DNA of 64,000 nt from CANDYO01 sp964627795. Its GTDB lineage: Bacteria; Pseudomonadota; Alphaproteobacteria; Rickettsiales; CANDYO01. Positions 56,527 to 64,000 of this stretch are shown one piece after another. Position 1 is the first letter of the stretch; each line of letters starts with the position of its first letter. The DNA is taken from NCBI GenBank assembly GCA_964627795.1, contig CAZVLF010000006.1, positions 73,445 through 137,444 on the forward strand. The letters are read 5' to 3'. The notes beneath the pieces are model-generated. The model saw only the letters and a list, made by a program, of their open reading frames with translations, was not told the DNA's origin and ran no database searches. The translations under genes and the position numbers were made by a program.

Positions 56527-59500
56527 TTAATTATTAATTTCATAGTCTTTTTTCTGTTCAAGATCAACACTTAAACATAATGAGCGTAGTTCTTTTATCA
56601 TAACATGGAATGATTCTGGTATTCCACACTCAAAATTATTATCACCTCGGATAATAGAATCATATATTTTAATTCTTCCGCTAACATCATCTGACTTAAC
56701 AGTAAGCATTTCCTGTAATGTATAAGCAGCTCCATAAGCTTGAAGTGCCCAACATTCCATCTCCCCAAGCCTTTGTCCACCGAAGTGTGATTTTCCTCCC
56801 AGAGGTTGTTGAGTAACAAGACTATATGGACCAATTGAACGAGCGTGAATCTTATCATCAACAAGATGGTGTAATTTTAACATATATATATAACCAACTG
56901 TTACTTTTCTGTCAAAATACTCACCAGTTCTTCCATCAATTAAACTTACCTGACCTGAAGTATCTAAATTTGCACGCTTAAGCATGTCATTAATATCAGC
57001 TTCTTTAGCACCATCAAAAACAGGTGTTGCAACAGGAACACCATGTTTAATGTTGCTAGCTAATTCAAGGACTTGCTCATTAGTCATTTCCATAATTTGC
57101 TTTTCAATTTTCTTATCGTTATAAGCATAGCATAGTGCTTCCTTAACAGCTTTAACGTCTTTTTGTTGGTTATAGTAGGCTTCCATTGCATCAGCAATTT
57201 GTTTACCTAATGTCACAGCTGCCCAGCCTAAGTGAATCTCAAGAATCTGGCCAATATTCATACGTGATGGAACCCCAAGTGGGTTTAACACTATATCAAC
57301 AATTGTACCATCTTCTAAATATGGCATATCTTCCATAGGTAGGATTCTAGAAATAACACCTTTATTACCGTGTCTACCAGCCATTTTATCACCAGGCTGA
57401 AGTTTATGCTTCATAGCAATGAATATCTTAACAATTTTAAGTGCACCTTGAGGTAAGTCATCACCTGCTTGGATTCTATCAATACTTGAGTTGAACTTCT
57501 TATTTAACTTATCCACAGCAGCGCGATACCTAGTTTTCAGTGATTCAAGCTCCACTGTAACATTAGTATCTTCAACTGTAATATTCCACCACTGAGGCTT
57601 AGCAAGATCTGATAGTGCATCATCAGTTATTTTTGCACCAGCTTTTAAACCACGAGGTGCTGATACAACCACTTGATCTAGCAATAATTCACGCAATTTA
57701 GAGAACATCACTCCATCAACAACTGTAAGCTCGTCATCTCTATCTTTAGCTAATCTATCAATTTGCTCACGCTCAATTGCAAGAGCTCTCTGGTCTTTTT
57801 CTATACCACGTCTAGTTTGAATTTCAACACCAACAACTGTTCCACTCACACCTGGAGGTAAGTGAAGAGAAGAATCTCTCACATCAGCTGCTTTCTCACC
57901 AAATATTGCTCTTAATAGCTTTTCTTCAGGAGTCATTGGAGCTTCGCTTTTTGGTGTAACTTTACCAACAAGAATATCACCAGCTTTAACTTCAGCACCA
58001 ATGTGGGCAATACCAACCTCATCAAGGTGGCGTAAATGTTCATCACTTACATTTGGTATGTCTCTTGTTATTTCCTCAGGTCCCAATCTAGTATCACGAG
58101 CCACACACTCAAATTCTTCAATGTGAACGGAAGTAAAGATATCATCTTCAACAATTCTACGAGAAATAAGTATTGAATCTTCAAAGTTATAACCATTCCA
58201 AGCCAAAAATGCTCCTAAAACGTTTTTTCCAAGAGCTAACTCACCTAATTGAGTACTTGGGCCATCAGCTATAACATCACCTTTTTTAACTTTATCACCA
58301 ACAGAAACTAAAGGACGTTGGTTGATACATGTATTATGGTTAGATCTTTGAAACTTTAATAAGTTATAAATTTCAACACCAGGAGAATCTGATTCATTAT
58401 CTTCAATATTTCTAATAACTATTCTTGTTGCGTCAACTTGTTCAACAATACCAGTAGACCTTGAAACAACTGTAGCACCTGAATCACTTGCAACAACTTT
58501 TTCCATACCGGTTCCAACTATAGGAGCTTCAGAACGAAGTAAAGGAACTGCTTGACGTTGCATGTTTGATCCCATCAAGGCTCGGTTAGCGTCATCGTTT
58601 TCAAGAAACGGAATTAACGAAGCTGCCACGGAAACCATTTGCATTGGTGAAACGTCCATATAGTGAATTTCTTCAGGGGATGACATAATAAATTCCCCAT
58701 TCTTACGACAGCTTACAAGCTCAGCAGTAAAGTTTCCATTATCATCTAAATCAGCATTAGCCTGAGCAATAATATATCTTCCTTCTTCAATTGCTGAAAG
58801 GTAAACTACTTCATCTGTAACTTTTGAATTTAAAACTTTGCGGTATGGACTTTCAATAAAGCCATATTTATTTACTCTGGCAAATGTTGCCATGCTATTG
58901 ATCAAACCAATATTTTGTCCTTCAGGAGTTTCAATTGGGCAGATACGACCATAGTGTGAAGGATGAACGTCACGAACTTCAAATCCCGCTCTATCTCTTG
59001 TCAAACCACCTGGTCCCAATGCAGATAATCTTCTTTTGTGAGTTATTTCTGAAAGAGGATTAGTTTGATCCATAAATTGTGATAATTGCGAAGATGTAAA
59101 GAAATCTTTAACTGAGGTTGAAAGTAGTTTTGCATTAATAAGGTCATGAGGCATTACAGCATCTAACTCAACAGCGCTCATTCTTTCAACTATAGTTCTG
59201 GCAAGTCTTACTAAAGCAATTCTAAATTGGTTTTCTATCATTTCACCAACAGCACGAATTCTTCTATTGCTTAAATGATCAATATCGTCAATTTCTCCAA
59301 TGCCATCTTTTAGCTGCACTAAAGACTTAATTATACTGAGTATATCTTCTTTGGTTAATACTGTTGTTTCCTCTGAAATATCTAATTGCAGTCTCGCATT
59401 TAATTTTACTCTACCTACAACTGATAAATCATATCTTTCACTATTAAAAAATAGATCATTAAATACTTGTCTTGCACCTTCTATTGTTGAAGGTTCACCT

Positions 59501-60618
59501 GGTCTAATAACCTTAAATATATCTACAAGAGCTTCGTCAGAAGTTGTGTTTTTATCCATAAAGAGTGTATTTCGTATATAAGCACCAACATTCACATGGT
59601 CTATATCTAGTATCGAAATTTGGTCTATACCAACTCTTTCTAAGAAGGCTATCCTATCAGGTCTTAGCTCTTCTCCGGTTGAGATATATATTTCTCCTGA
59701 TTCAGGATTAATTACATCTTCACCAATATATTTGCCAATTAAATCTTCAGAAGAAAGTAATTGGTGCGTAAATTCTGATTCTTGAAGTTTTTTTAGCGTT
59801 TTTGGTGTTAATTTACTACCTGCTTCTAGTGCAATTTTGCCTGTTTTCGCATCAACTAAGTCATTTTTTAATTTAGCGCCCTTCATACGTTCAAAATTAA
59901 ACTGTCCTGACCAACCATTTTTAACTTTGCTAATAGTATTTTTACTATAAAAATAATCTAGAATTTCTGATGTTGATAAGCCTAAAGCTCTTAATAATGA
60001 AGAAACTAGTATTTTACGCTTACGATCTATTCTAAAATAAAGAACGTCTTTTGCATCAAATTCAAAATCTAGCCATGAACCACGATAAGGTATAACTCTA
60101 GCAGAATATAAATATTTGCCAGTATTATGAGTTTTTCCTCTATCATGATCAAAAAATGCACCAGGAGAACGATGCATTTGCGAAACTACAACTCTTTCAG
60201 TACCATTAACAACAAATGTACCATTATCAGTCATCATCGGTATATCACCAAGATAAACTTCTTGTTCTTTAATTCCTTTTATTTCTCTTGCTTGAGTATC
60301 TTCATCAATATCCCAAACTATTAAGCGGAAAACACCCTTTAAGTATGAAGAATAATTTCCACTTCTAAGTACAGGTTCACCTAGTTCATATTTTATAAAT
60401 TCAAGAGTAGCTGTCCCTGATGGATCTTCAATTGGGAACACAGAACTGAAAACTTGATTTAAACCGGTATTATTTCTTTTATCAGATTCAACTCCAGTTT
60501 GCAAAAAAGAATCATAAGAATTTTTTTGAAGCTCAATCAAGTTAGGTATTGAAGCTATTTTCTCAACTCTACCAAAACTCTTGCGAATCTTTTTATGGGC
60601 TGTGAACGAACTAATCAT
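56527..60618 (-). CDS. rpoB: RNA polymerase beta subunit
   Basis: 1,363 residues. The rifampicin region reads SSQLSQFMDQTNPLSEITHK then RRLSALGPGGL, with the main resistance positions (Gln513, Asp516, His526, Ser531 in E. coli numbering) unchanged, so target-site sensitivity is predicted there. Catalytic-region motifs (DKMAGRHGNKGVIS, GGKSHFGGQRLGEMECWAL) are intact. It lies 164 bases after rplL, with a large hairpin in the gap. Confidence 0.98.
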   Translation of the reverse strand: MISSFTAHKKIRKSFGRVEKIASIPNLIELQKNSYDSFLQTGVESDKRNNTGLNQVFSSVFPIEDPSGTATLEFIKYELGEPVLRSGNYSSYLKGVFRLIVWDIDEDTQAREIKGIKEQEVYLGDIPMMTDNGTFVVNGTERVVVSQMHRSPGAFFDHDRGKTHNTGKYLYSARVIPYRGSWLDFEFDAKDVLYFRIDRKRKILVSSLLRALGLSTSEILDYFYSKNTISKVKNGWSGQFNFERMKGAKLKNDLVDAKTGKIALEAGSKLTPKTLKKLQESEFTHQLLSSEDLIGKYIGEDVINPESGEIYISTGEELRPDRIAFLERVGIDQISILDIDHVNVGAYIRNTLFMDKNTTSDEALVDIFKVIRPGEPSTIEGARQVFNDLFFNSERYDLSVVGRVKLNARLQLDISEETTVLTKEDILSIIKSLVQLKDGIGEIDDIDHLSNRRIRAVGEMIENQFRIALVRLARTIVERMSAVELDAVMPHDLINAKLLSTSVKDFFTSSQLSQFMDQTNPLSEITHKRRLSALGPGGLTRDRAGFEVRDVHPSHYGRICPIETPEGQNIGLINSMATFARVNKYGFIESPYRKVLNSKVTDEVVYLSAIEEGRYIIAQANADLDDNGNFTAELVSCRKNGEFIMSSPEEIHYMDVSPMQMVSVAASLIPFLENDDANRALMGSNMQRQAVPLLRSEAPIVGTGMEKVVASDSGATVVSRSTGIVEQVDATRIVIRNIEDNESDSPGVEIYNLLKFQRSNHNTCINQRPLVSVGDKVKKGDVIADGPSTQLGELALGKNVLGAFLAWNGYNFEDSILISRRIVEDDIFTSVHIEEFECVARDTRLGPEEITRDIPNVSDEHLRHLDEVGIAHIGAEVKAGDILVGKVTPKSEAPMTPEEKLLRAIFGEKAADVRDSSLHLPPGVSGTVVGVEIQTRRGIEKDQRALAIEREQIDRLAKDRDDELTVVDGVMFSKLRELLLDQVVVSAPRGLKAGAKITDDALSDLAKPQWWNITVEDTNVTVELESLKTRYRAAVDKLNKKFNSSIDRIQAGDDLPQGALKIVKIFIAMKHKLQPGDKMAGRHGNKGVISRILPMEDMPYLEDGTIVDIVLNPLGVPSRMNIGQILEIHLGWAAVTLGKQIADAMEAYYNQQKDVKAVKEALCYAYNDKKIEKQIMEMTNEQVLELASNIKHGVPVATPVFDGAKEADINDMLKRANLDTSGQVSLIDGRTGEYFDRKVTVGYIYMLKLHHLVDDKIHARSIGPYSLVTQQPLGGKSHFGGQRLGEMECWALQAYGAAYTLQEMLTVKSDDVSGRIKIYDSIIRGDNNFECGIPESFHVMIKELRSLCLSVDLEQKKDYEINN

Positions 60619-60706
60619 TGAAAATCTCCGGTAATTAATAAACTCTGATCATTTCTAAATAATATATTTATTTAGAAATATATAAAATTAAACCTATATA
60701 AAATGA

Positions 60707-60750
60707 ATAAACAAAGCTCACTAATATATCTATTAGCTTGCTTTGTTTAT
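60707..60750 (-). other. Hairpin in the rplL-rpoB gap
   Basis: An outer 11-bp stem (60707-60717 with 60740-60750) and an inner 6-bp stem (60721-60726 with 60731-60736) form one extended hairpin. In enterics the same gap holds a partial terminator and an RNase III site that lower rpoBC expression relative to rplJL; this structure may act alike. The T run after it is weak. Confidence 0.5.
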
Positions 60751-60782
60751 ACGTTTATTCAACTAATGTCTCAGTCCAAAAG

Positions 60783-61157
60783 TTATTTAACTTCTACTTT
60801 TGCACCAACTTTTTCTAGTTGTTCTTTAATTTTATTTGCTTCATCTTTTGAAACTGACTCTTTTAATGGTTTTGGAGCAGCTTCAACTAAGTCTTTAGCT
60901 TCTTTTAAGCCAAGGCCAGTGATTGCACGAACTTCTTTAATAACTTCGATTTTCTTATCACCAGCAGAAGCTAGAATTACGTTAAATTCTGTTTGCGCTT
61001 CTTCAGCAGCAGCTGGAGCAGCACCTGCAGCAGCAGCCACAGCCACTGGAGCAGCAGCACTTACTCCCCATTTCTCTTCGAGCATTTTTGCAAGTTCAGC
61101 TGCTTGCATTACGCTTAAAGATGATAACTCTTCTGCGATTTTTTCTAAATTTGCCAT
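60783..61157 (-). CDS. rplL: 50S ribosomal protein bL12 (L7/L12)
   Basis: 124 residues: N-terminal dimerisation domain (EELSSLSVMQAAELAKMLEE), Ala/Pro-rich hinge, and the C-terminal factor-binding domain with KIEVIKEVRAITGLGLKEAK and VEAAPKPLKE. The stalk protein recruits translation GTPases. It is 55 bases downstream of rplJ. Confidence 0.98.
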   Translation of the reverse strand: MANLEKIAEELSSLSVMQAAELAKMLEEKWGVSAAAPVAVAAAAGAAPAAAEEAQTEFNVILASAGDKKIEVIKEVRAITGLGLKEAKDLVEAAPKPLKESVSKDEANKIKEQLEKVGAKVEVK

Positions 61158-61212
61158 TTTAATCCTCTTTTTCTTACATTAACAATTAAAAATTATAACA
61201 TTCTTGTGAATA

Positions 61213-61719
61213 TTATTTCCTTGAATAAGCACCAATAACTCTCGCTATTTGACCAGCTGGAGTATTGAGTAACCTTGCTAGCTTTGAAGCTGGCGCAGAT
61301 ATTAAACCAACTATCTTTGCTCTTAGCTCGTCTTTCGAAGGCATGCTTGATAACATTGCTATATCTTTCTTGTCAACAAACTGATTGTCAACCATTCCTC
61401 CAAGTAAAACTAAACTTGCATTATCTTTTGCAAATGAAGTAAGCTTTTTTGCAACTGAAACTGGATCATTAGATACAACTAAAGCAGTTGGACCTGTTAA
61501 CAACGGATCTATTTTATTGTTGTTAGTATTTGCAACAGCCAGCTTTGCAAGGCTATTTTTAATAACCTTCATTTGAGCATTACATTCACGCATTTGCCCT
61601 CTTAGCACTTCAACTTGAGCAACTGTAAGCCCTTGATAGTGCACAATAATAGTAGAACTATGGTCTTCTATTAAGGTTTTTATTTCTTCAATTGATGCTT
61701 GTTTTTCTAACCTATTCAC
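61213..61719 (-). CDS. rplJ: 50S ribosomal protein uL10
   Basis: 168 residues. Base of the ribosomal stalk that anchors L12 dimers. VHYQGLTVAQVEVLR and KVIKNSLAKLAV are typical. Only 13 bases separate it from rplA, so the long L10 leader used for autoregulation in E. coli has no room here. Confidence 0.96.
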   Translation of the reverse strand: MNRLEKQASIEEIKTLIEDHSSTIIVHYQGLTVAQVEVLRGQMRECNAQMKVIKNSLAKLAVANTNNNKIDPLLTGPTALVVSNDPVSVAKKLTSFAKDNASLVLLGGMVDNQFVDKKDIAMLSSMPSKDELRAKIVGLISAPASKLARLLNTPAGQIARVIGAYSRK

Positions 61720-61732
61720 AACAAACTCCTAC

Positions 61733-62473
61733 TTAAGCACTTAATGATAAACTTGAAATATCAACTGGCAATGATGGTCCCATAGTTGATGATAAATAAA
61801 CAGACTTTAAATATGTCCCTTTTGAAGCCGCAGGCTTAGCTTTTATGATAGCTGATATAAGAGCTTGTGTATTTTCAACAAGACTATTTTCGTTAAAGCT
61901 TAACTTACCAACTGCCGCATGAACAATACCTGCTTTTTCAGCTCTAAACTCAACTTGTCCAGCTTTAGCTTTTGCAACTGCACCAGCAACATCAGCAGTA
62001 ACTGTGCCAAGCTTTGGATTTGGCATTAAACCTTTTGGGCCTAAAACTTTAGCTACTTTACCAACAACACCCATCATATCAGGCGTTGCAATGCAACAAT
62101 CGAAATCAATATTACCAGACTGGATCGCAGCTACTAATTCATCAGAACCATACACGTCTGCACCAGCTGATTTTGCTTCTTCAAGCTTTGCATCTTTAGC
62201 AAATACAGCCACCCTCACTTGCTTACCAGTACCATGAGGCATTGAAACAACCCCTCTTACTTGCTGGTCTGAGTGTTTAGTATCAACACCAAGAATACAA
62301 ACAACTTCAAGGCTTGAGTCAAATTTTGTAAAGCTATTCTTCTTTAAAAAAGAAGCAGCCTCATCTAATGTGTATTTTTTGTTTTCGTCAAGTAATGTAC
62401 GGACGTTACGGATTGATTTACCGCCCTTACCTTTGCCCATTTCAACTTTCGTTTGCTTTTCTTTCTTTGTCAT
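61733..62473 (-). CDS. rplA: 50S ribosomal protein uL1
   Basis: 246 residues with a basic N-terminal extension (MTKKEKQTKVEMGKGKGG). The L1 signature KFDSSLEVVCILGVDTKHSD, the LGPKGLMPNPKLGTV segment and KSVYLSSTMGPSLPVD are present. It forms the mobile L1 stalk and often represses its own operon. It is 5 bases after rplK. Confidence 0.97.
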   Translation of the reverse strand: MTKKEKQTKVEMGKGKGGKSIRNVRTLLDENKKYTLDEAASFLKKNSFTKFDSSLEVVCILGVDTKHSDQQVRGVVSMPHGTGKQVRVAVFAKDAKLEEAKSAGADVYGSDELVAAIQSGNIDFDCCIATPDMMGVVGKVAKVLGPKGLMPNPKLGTVTADVAGAVAKAKAGQVEFRAEKAGIVHAAVGKLSFNENSLVENTQALISAIIKAKPAASKGTYLKSVYLSSTMGPSLPVDISSLSLSA

Positions 62474-62478
62474 TATAA

Positions 62479-62910
62479 CTACCCTTCTACCTTAACACCC
62501 ATTGACATAGCAGTACCCATAACTGACTTAGAGGCCGCCTCAATATCAAAAGCATTCATATCTTCCATTTTTTGCGCCGCAATTTCTCTAACTTGAGCCA
62601 TAGTAAGATTCCCTACATAATCAGCTTTACCAGTTTTATCAGAACCTTTAGCAATCTTTGCTGCTTTAATTATATAGTATGAAACTGGAGGCTTTTTAAC
62701 TTGAATACTGAACGTACGATCAGCATAATAAGTTATCACTACAGGAGTAGGAGAACCTGGTTCCATAGATTGAGTCATCGCGTTAAAAGCTTTACAAAAT
62801 TCCATAATATTAAGACCACGTTGTCCAAGCGCTGGACCAACTGGAGGTGATGGATTGGCTTTTCCCGCAGGAATCTGTAATTTTATATAACCTTGAACTT
62901 TTTTTGCCAT
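62479..62910 (-). CDS. rplK: 50S ribosomal protein uL11
   Basis: 143 residues. KLQIPAGKANPSPPVGPALG and GLNIMEFCKAFN, then MGTAMSMGVKVEG at the end, are diagnostic. It is part of the GTPase-associated centre. Confidence 0.98.
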   Translation of the reverse strand: MAKKVQGYIKLQIPAGKANPSPPVGPALGQRGLNIMEFCKAFNAMTQSMEPGSPTPVVITYYADRTFSIQVKKPPVSYYIIKAAKIAKGSDKTGKADYVGNLTMAQVREIAAQKMEDMNAFDIEAASKSVMGTAMSMGVKVEG

Positions 62911-62939
62911 AACTCTACTTACCTTTATTACTAAATTAC

Positions 62940-63470
62940 TTAAACTTTTTCAACTTGAGAAAATTCTAATTCCACAGGAGTCGAACGACCAAATATAGAA
63001 ACAGAAACTTTCAATCTAGATTTTTCATCATCAACATCAGATACAACACCAATAAATGACTCAAAAGGCCCATCATTTATTTTAACTGAATCGCCAACTT
63101 CGAATATCAGAGAATTCTTTGTTACAACAGAACCTTCTTCCATTTGTTTAAATATTGACTGCACTTCTTTTTCGCTAACCGGAGATGGCTTAGTAGCACT
63201 TCCTAAAAATCCTGTTACTTTAGGTATATTACGAACAAAGTGCCAACTATCCTCATTCATCTCCATATTAATAAGAATATAGCCTGGAAGGAATTTTTTT
63301 TCTACATTAACCTTCTGGTTTCTTCTTACTTCTACTACTTCTTCAGTGGGAACTACAACTCTAGCTATATAATCTTGAAGATTTTTTTTTCTTGCTTGCT
63401 CTTCAATCAGCTTCGCCACTCTTTTTTCATGCCCAGAAACAACATGGACTATATACCATTGAAAAGCCAT
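62940..63470 (-). CDS. nusG: Transcription termination/antitermination factor NusG
   Basis: 176 residues: NGN domain (WYIVHVVSGHEKRVAKLIEE...FLPGYILINMEMN) and C-terminal KOW domain (VGDSVKINDGPFESFIGVV). It couples RNA polymerase to ribosomes and Rho. Its ATG overlaps the secE stop by one base, with GGGAG upstream. Confidence 0.97.
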   Translation of the reverse strand: MAFQWYIVHVVSGHEKRVAKLIEEQARKKNLQDYIARVVVPTEEVVEVRRNQKVNVEKKFLPGYILINMEMNEDSWHFVRNIPKVTGFLGSATKPSPVSEKEVQSIFKQMEEGSVVTKNSLIFEVGDSVKINDGPFESFIGVVSDVDDEKSRLKVSVSIFGRSTPVELEFSQVEKV

Positions 63471-63664
63471 TAATTAACTCCCAAATTCAATAAAAACTGA
63501 ATAAACTTAAACATTCCCATGTCCACCAAGAAGAAAAACAAACATGAAACAGCCACCATGGCAAACACCATTACAACTGACATACTAGTTTCTTTTCTAG
63601 ATGACCAAGTAATTTTCTTCGCTTCTTTAACAACTTGATCAACAAATTCAGTAATTTTAACCAT
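63470..63664 (-). CDS. secE: Preprotein translocase subunit SecE
   Basis: A 64-residue single-helix SecE of the short type: amphipathic FVDQVVKEAKKITWSSRKET then the membrane helix (VVMVFAMVAVSCLFFFLVD). An in-frame ATG at 63673 would add three residues. It lies between tRNA-Trp and nusG and completes the SecYEG core. Confidence 0.92.
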   Translation of the reverse strand: MVKITEFVDQVVKEAKKITWSSRKETSMSVVMVFAMVAVSCLFFFLVDMGMFKFIQFLLNLGVN

Positions 63665-63700
63665 AATTAACATCTAAACGAATATAGTACAGCACATTTT

Positions 63701-63776
63701 TGGCAGGAGCGAAGGGATTCGAACCCCCGACCTTCGGTTTTGGAGACCGACGCTCTACCAACTAAGCTACACTCCT
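63701..63776 (-). tRNA. tRNA-Trp (anticodon CCA)
   Basis: A 76-base cloverleaf on the minus strand with acceptor AGGAGTG/CGCTCCT, anticodon loop CTCCAAA (anticodon CCA), T-arm GGGTTCGAATCC and encoded 3' CCA. It is 36 bases upstream of the secE start and probably processed from the same transcript. Confidence 0.96.
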
Positions 63777-63816
63777 ATTTGCAACTGCAAACACATTCTT
63801 GATTTAAGAATATACA

Positions 63817-63844
63817 GTAATAGCATTATTCTTTAATAAATCAA
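63817..63844 (-). promoter_or_regulatory. Promoter of the tRNA-Trp-secE-nusG-ribosomal operon
   Basis: On the minus strand TTGATT (63844-63839), a 16-base spacer and TATTAC (63822-63817) lie about 40 bases before the tRNA. It is downstream of the tuf terminator, where a new promoter is needed. Confidence 0.45.
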
Positions 63845-63906
63845 GCATTCTTTTTCTTTTTTTTGAAAAAACCTTCTATTTAGAGAAGATTTTTAACAAA
63901 TTCACA

Positions 63907-63941
63907 ATAAAAAAGCCGCTTCTGTTTAAATTAGAAGCGGC
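63907..63941 (-). terminator. Rho-independent terminator of tuf
   Basis: A perfect 9-bp GC-rich stem (63933-63941 with 63915-63923) with a 9-base loop and a TTTTTTAT run on the minus strand, 11 bases past the tuf stop. Confidence 0.92.
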
Positions 63942-63951
63942 CGTAAATAAA

Positions 63952-64000
63952 CTATTTAGAAATTTTAGCTACAACGCCAGCACCAACTGTGCGTCCACCT
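63952..64000 (-). CDS. tuf: Elongation factor Tu, C-terminal end (cut by window)
   Basis: The last 15 codons and stop read GGRTVGAGVVAKISK, the invariant C-terminus of EF-Tu. The rest lies beyond base 64000. The tuf / tRNA-Trp / secE / nusG order is common in bacteria. Confidence 0.93.
   Translation of the reverse strand, partial: GGRTVGAGVVAKISK

Overview
The window is an AT-rich alphaproteobacterial chromosome segment. It most likely comes from an obligate intracellular member of the Rickettsiales. The support is Rickettsiales-type housekeeping proteins (GltA, SdhAB, RNase E/G with an acidic insert, GapR, separate rpoB and rpoC genes) mixed with large low-complexity or tandem-repeat proteins and eukaryote-interaction domains (LRR, OTU). 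Lipopolysaccharide functions (kdsA, lptF, lptG, lptM, a family-25 glycosyltransferase) argue against Anaplasmataceae and fit Rickettsiaceae or Midichloriaceae-like lineages. The genus is inference. There is no CRISPR array, transposase or prophage. The assembly is a draft: three runs of exactly 100 N occur, each inside a protein-coding tandem repeat.

Layout. 0-5.4 kb: a large fusion-like oxidoreductase, citrate synthase, coaD and a HAD-family hydrolase. 5.4-18.7 kb: an accessory region. It holds an outer-membrane beta-barrel followed in one operon by two tandem-repeat proteins under a near-consensus promoter, a 1,112-residue protein of unknown function, sdhAB, an OTU-type deubiquitinase candidate and a methyltransferase-like protein. 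18.7-28.9 kb: kup, kdsA, glnA, tRNA-Arg(CCG), brnQ with an upstream branched-chain-rich small ORF plus terminator (candidate attenuator), a ProP-like transporter, a CinA-like protein and the map-gapR-ruvA operon. 28.9-32.9 kb: a giant LRR gene bracketed by 59-bp direct repeats. 33-45.2 kb: grpE, sppA, a TlpA-like protein, the short lipoprotein gene lptM, sdhCD (unlinked from sdhAB), asmA-ampG-ompR, and a gene broken by two apparent single-base deletions. 45.3-51.9 kb: rne, lptG, rpmJ, lptF, a glycosyltransferase and an RDD membrane protein. 52.3-64 kb: the standard tuf / tRNA-Trp-secE-nusG-rplKAJL-rpoBC cluster on the minus strand, with tuf cut by the window end.

How the parts fit. The housekeeping genes cover the TCA cycle and respiration, envelope assembly, nitrogen and amino-acid uptake, and transcription/translation. 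The accessory genes look like a host-interaction set: one deubiquitinase-like enzyme, one LRR protein with an F-box-like segment, several repeat or proline-rich proteins without signal peptides, and a strongly expressed surface barrel. Effector roles are inferred from domain type and are not shown by the sequence.

Three gene-model corrections matter. (1) The stretch 6241-7604 is one gene, not two. (2) 29380-32890 is one LRR gene. In both, and in 7620-8502, the frame is restored if the N run is replaced by whole repeat units. (3) Genes too short for routine calling are present: rpmJ (49196-49321), lptM (35678-35788) and the 40-codon leader (24409-24531).
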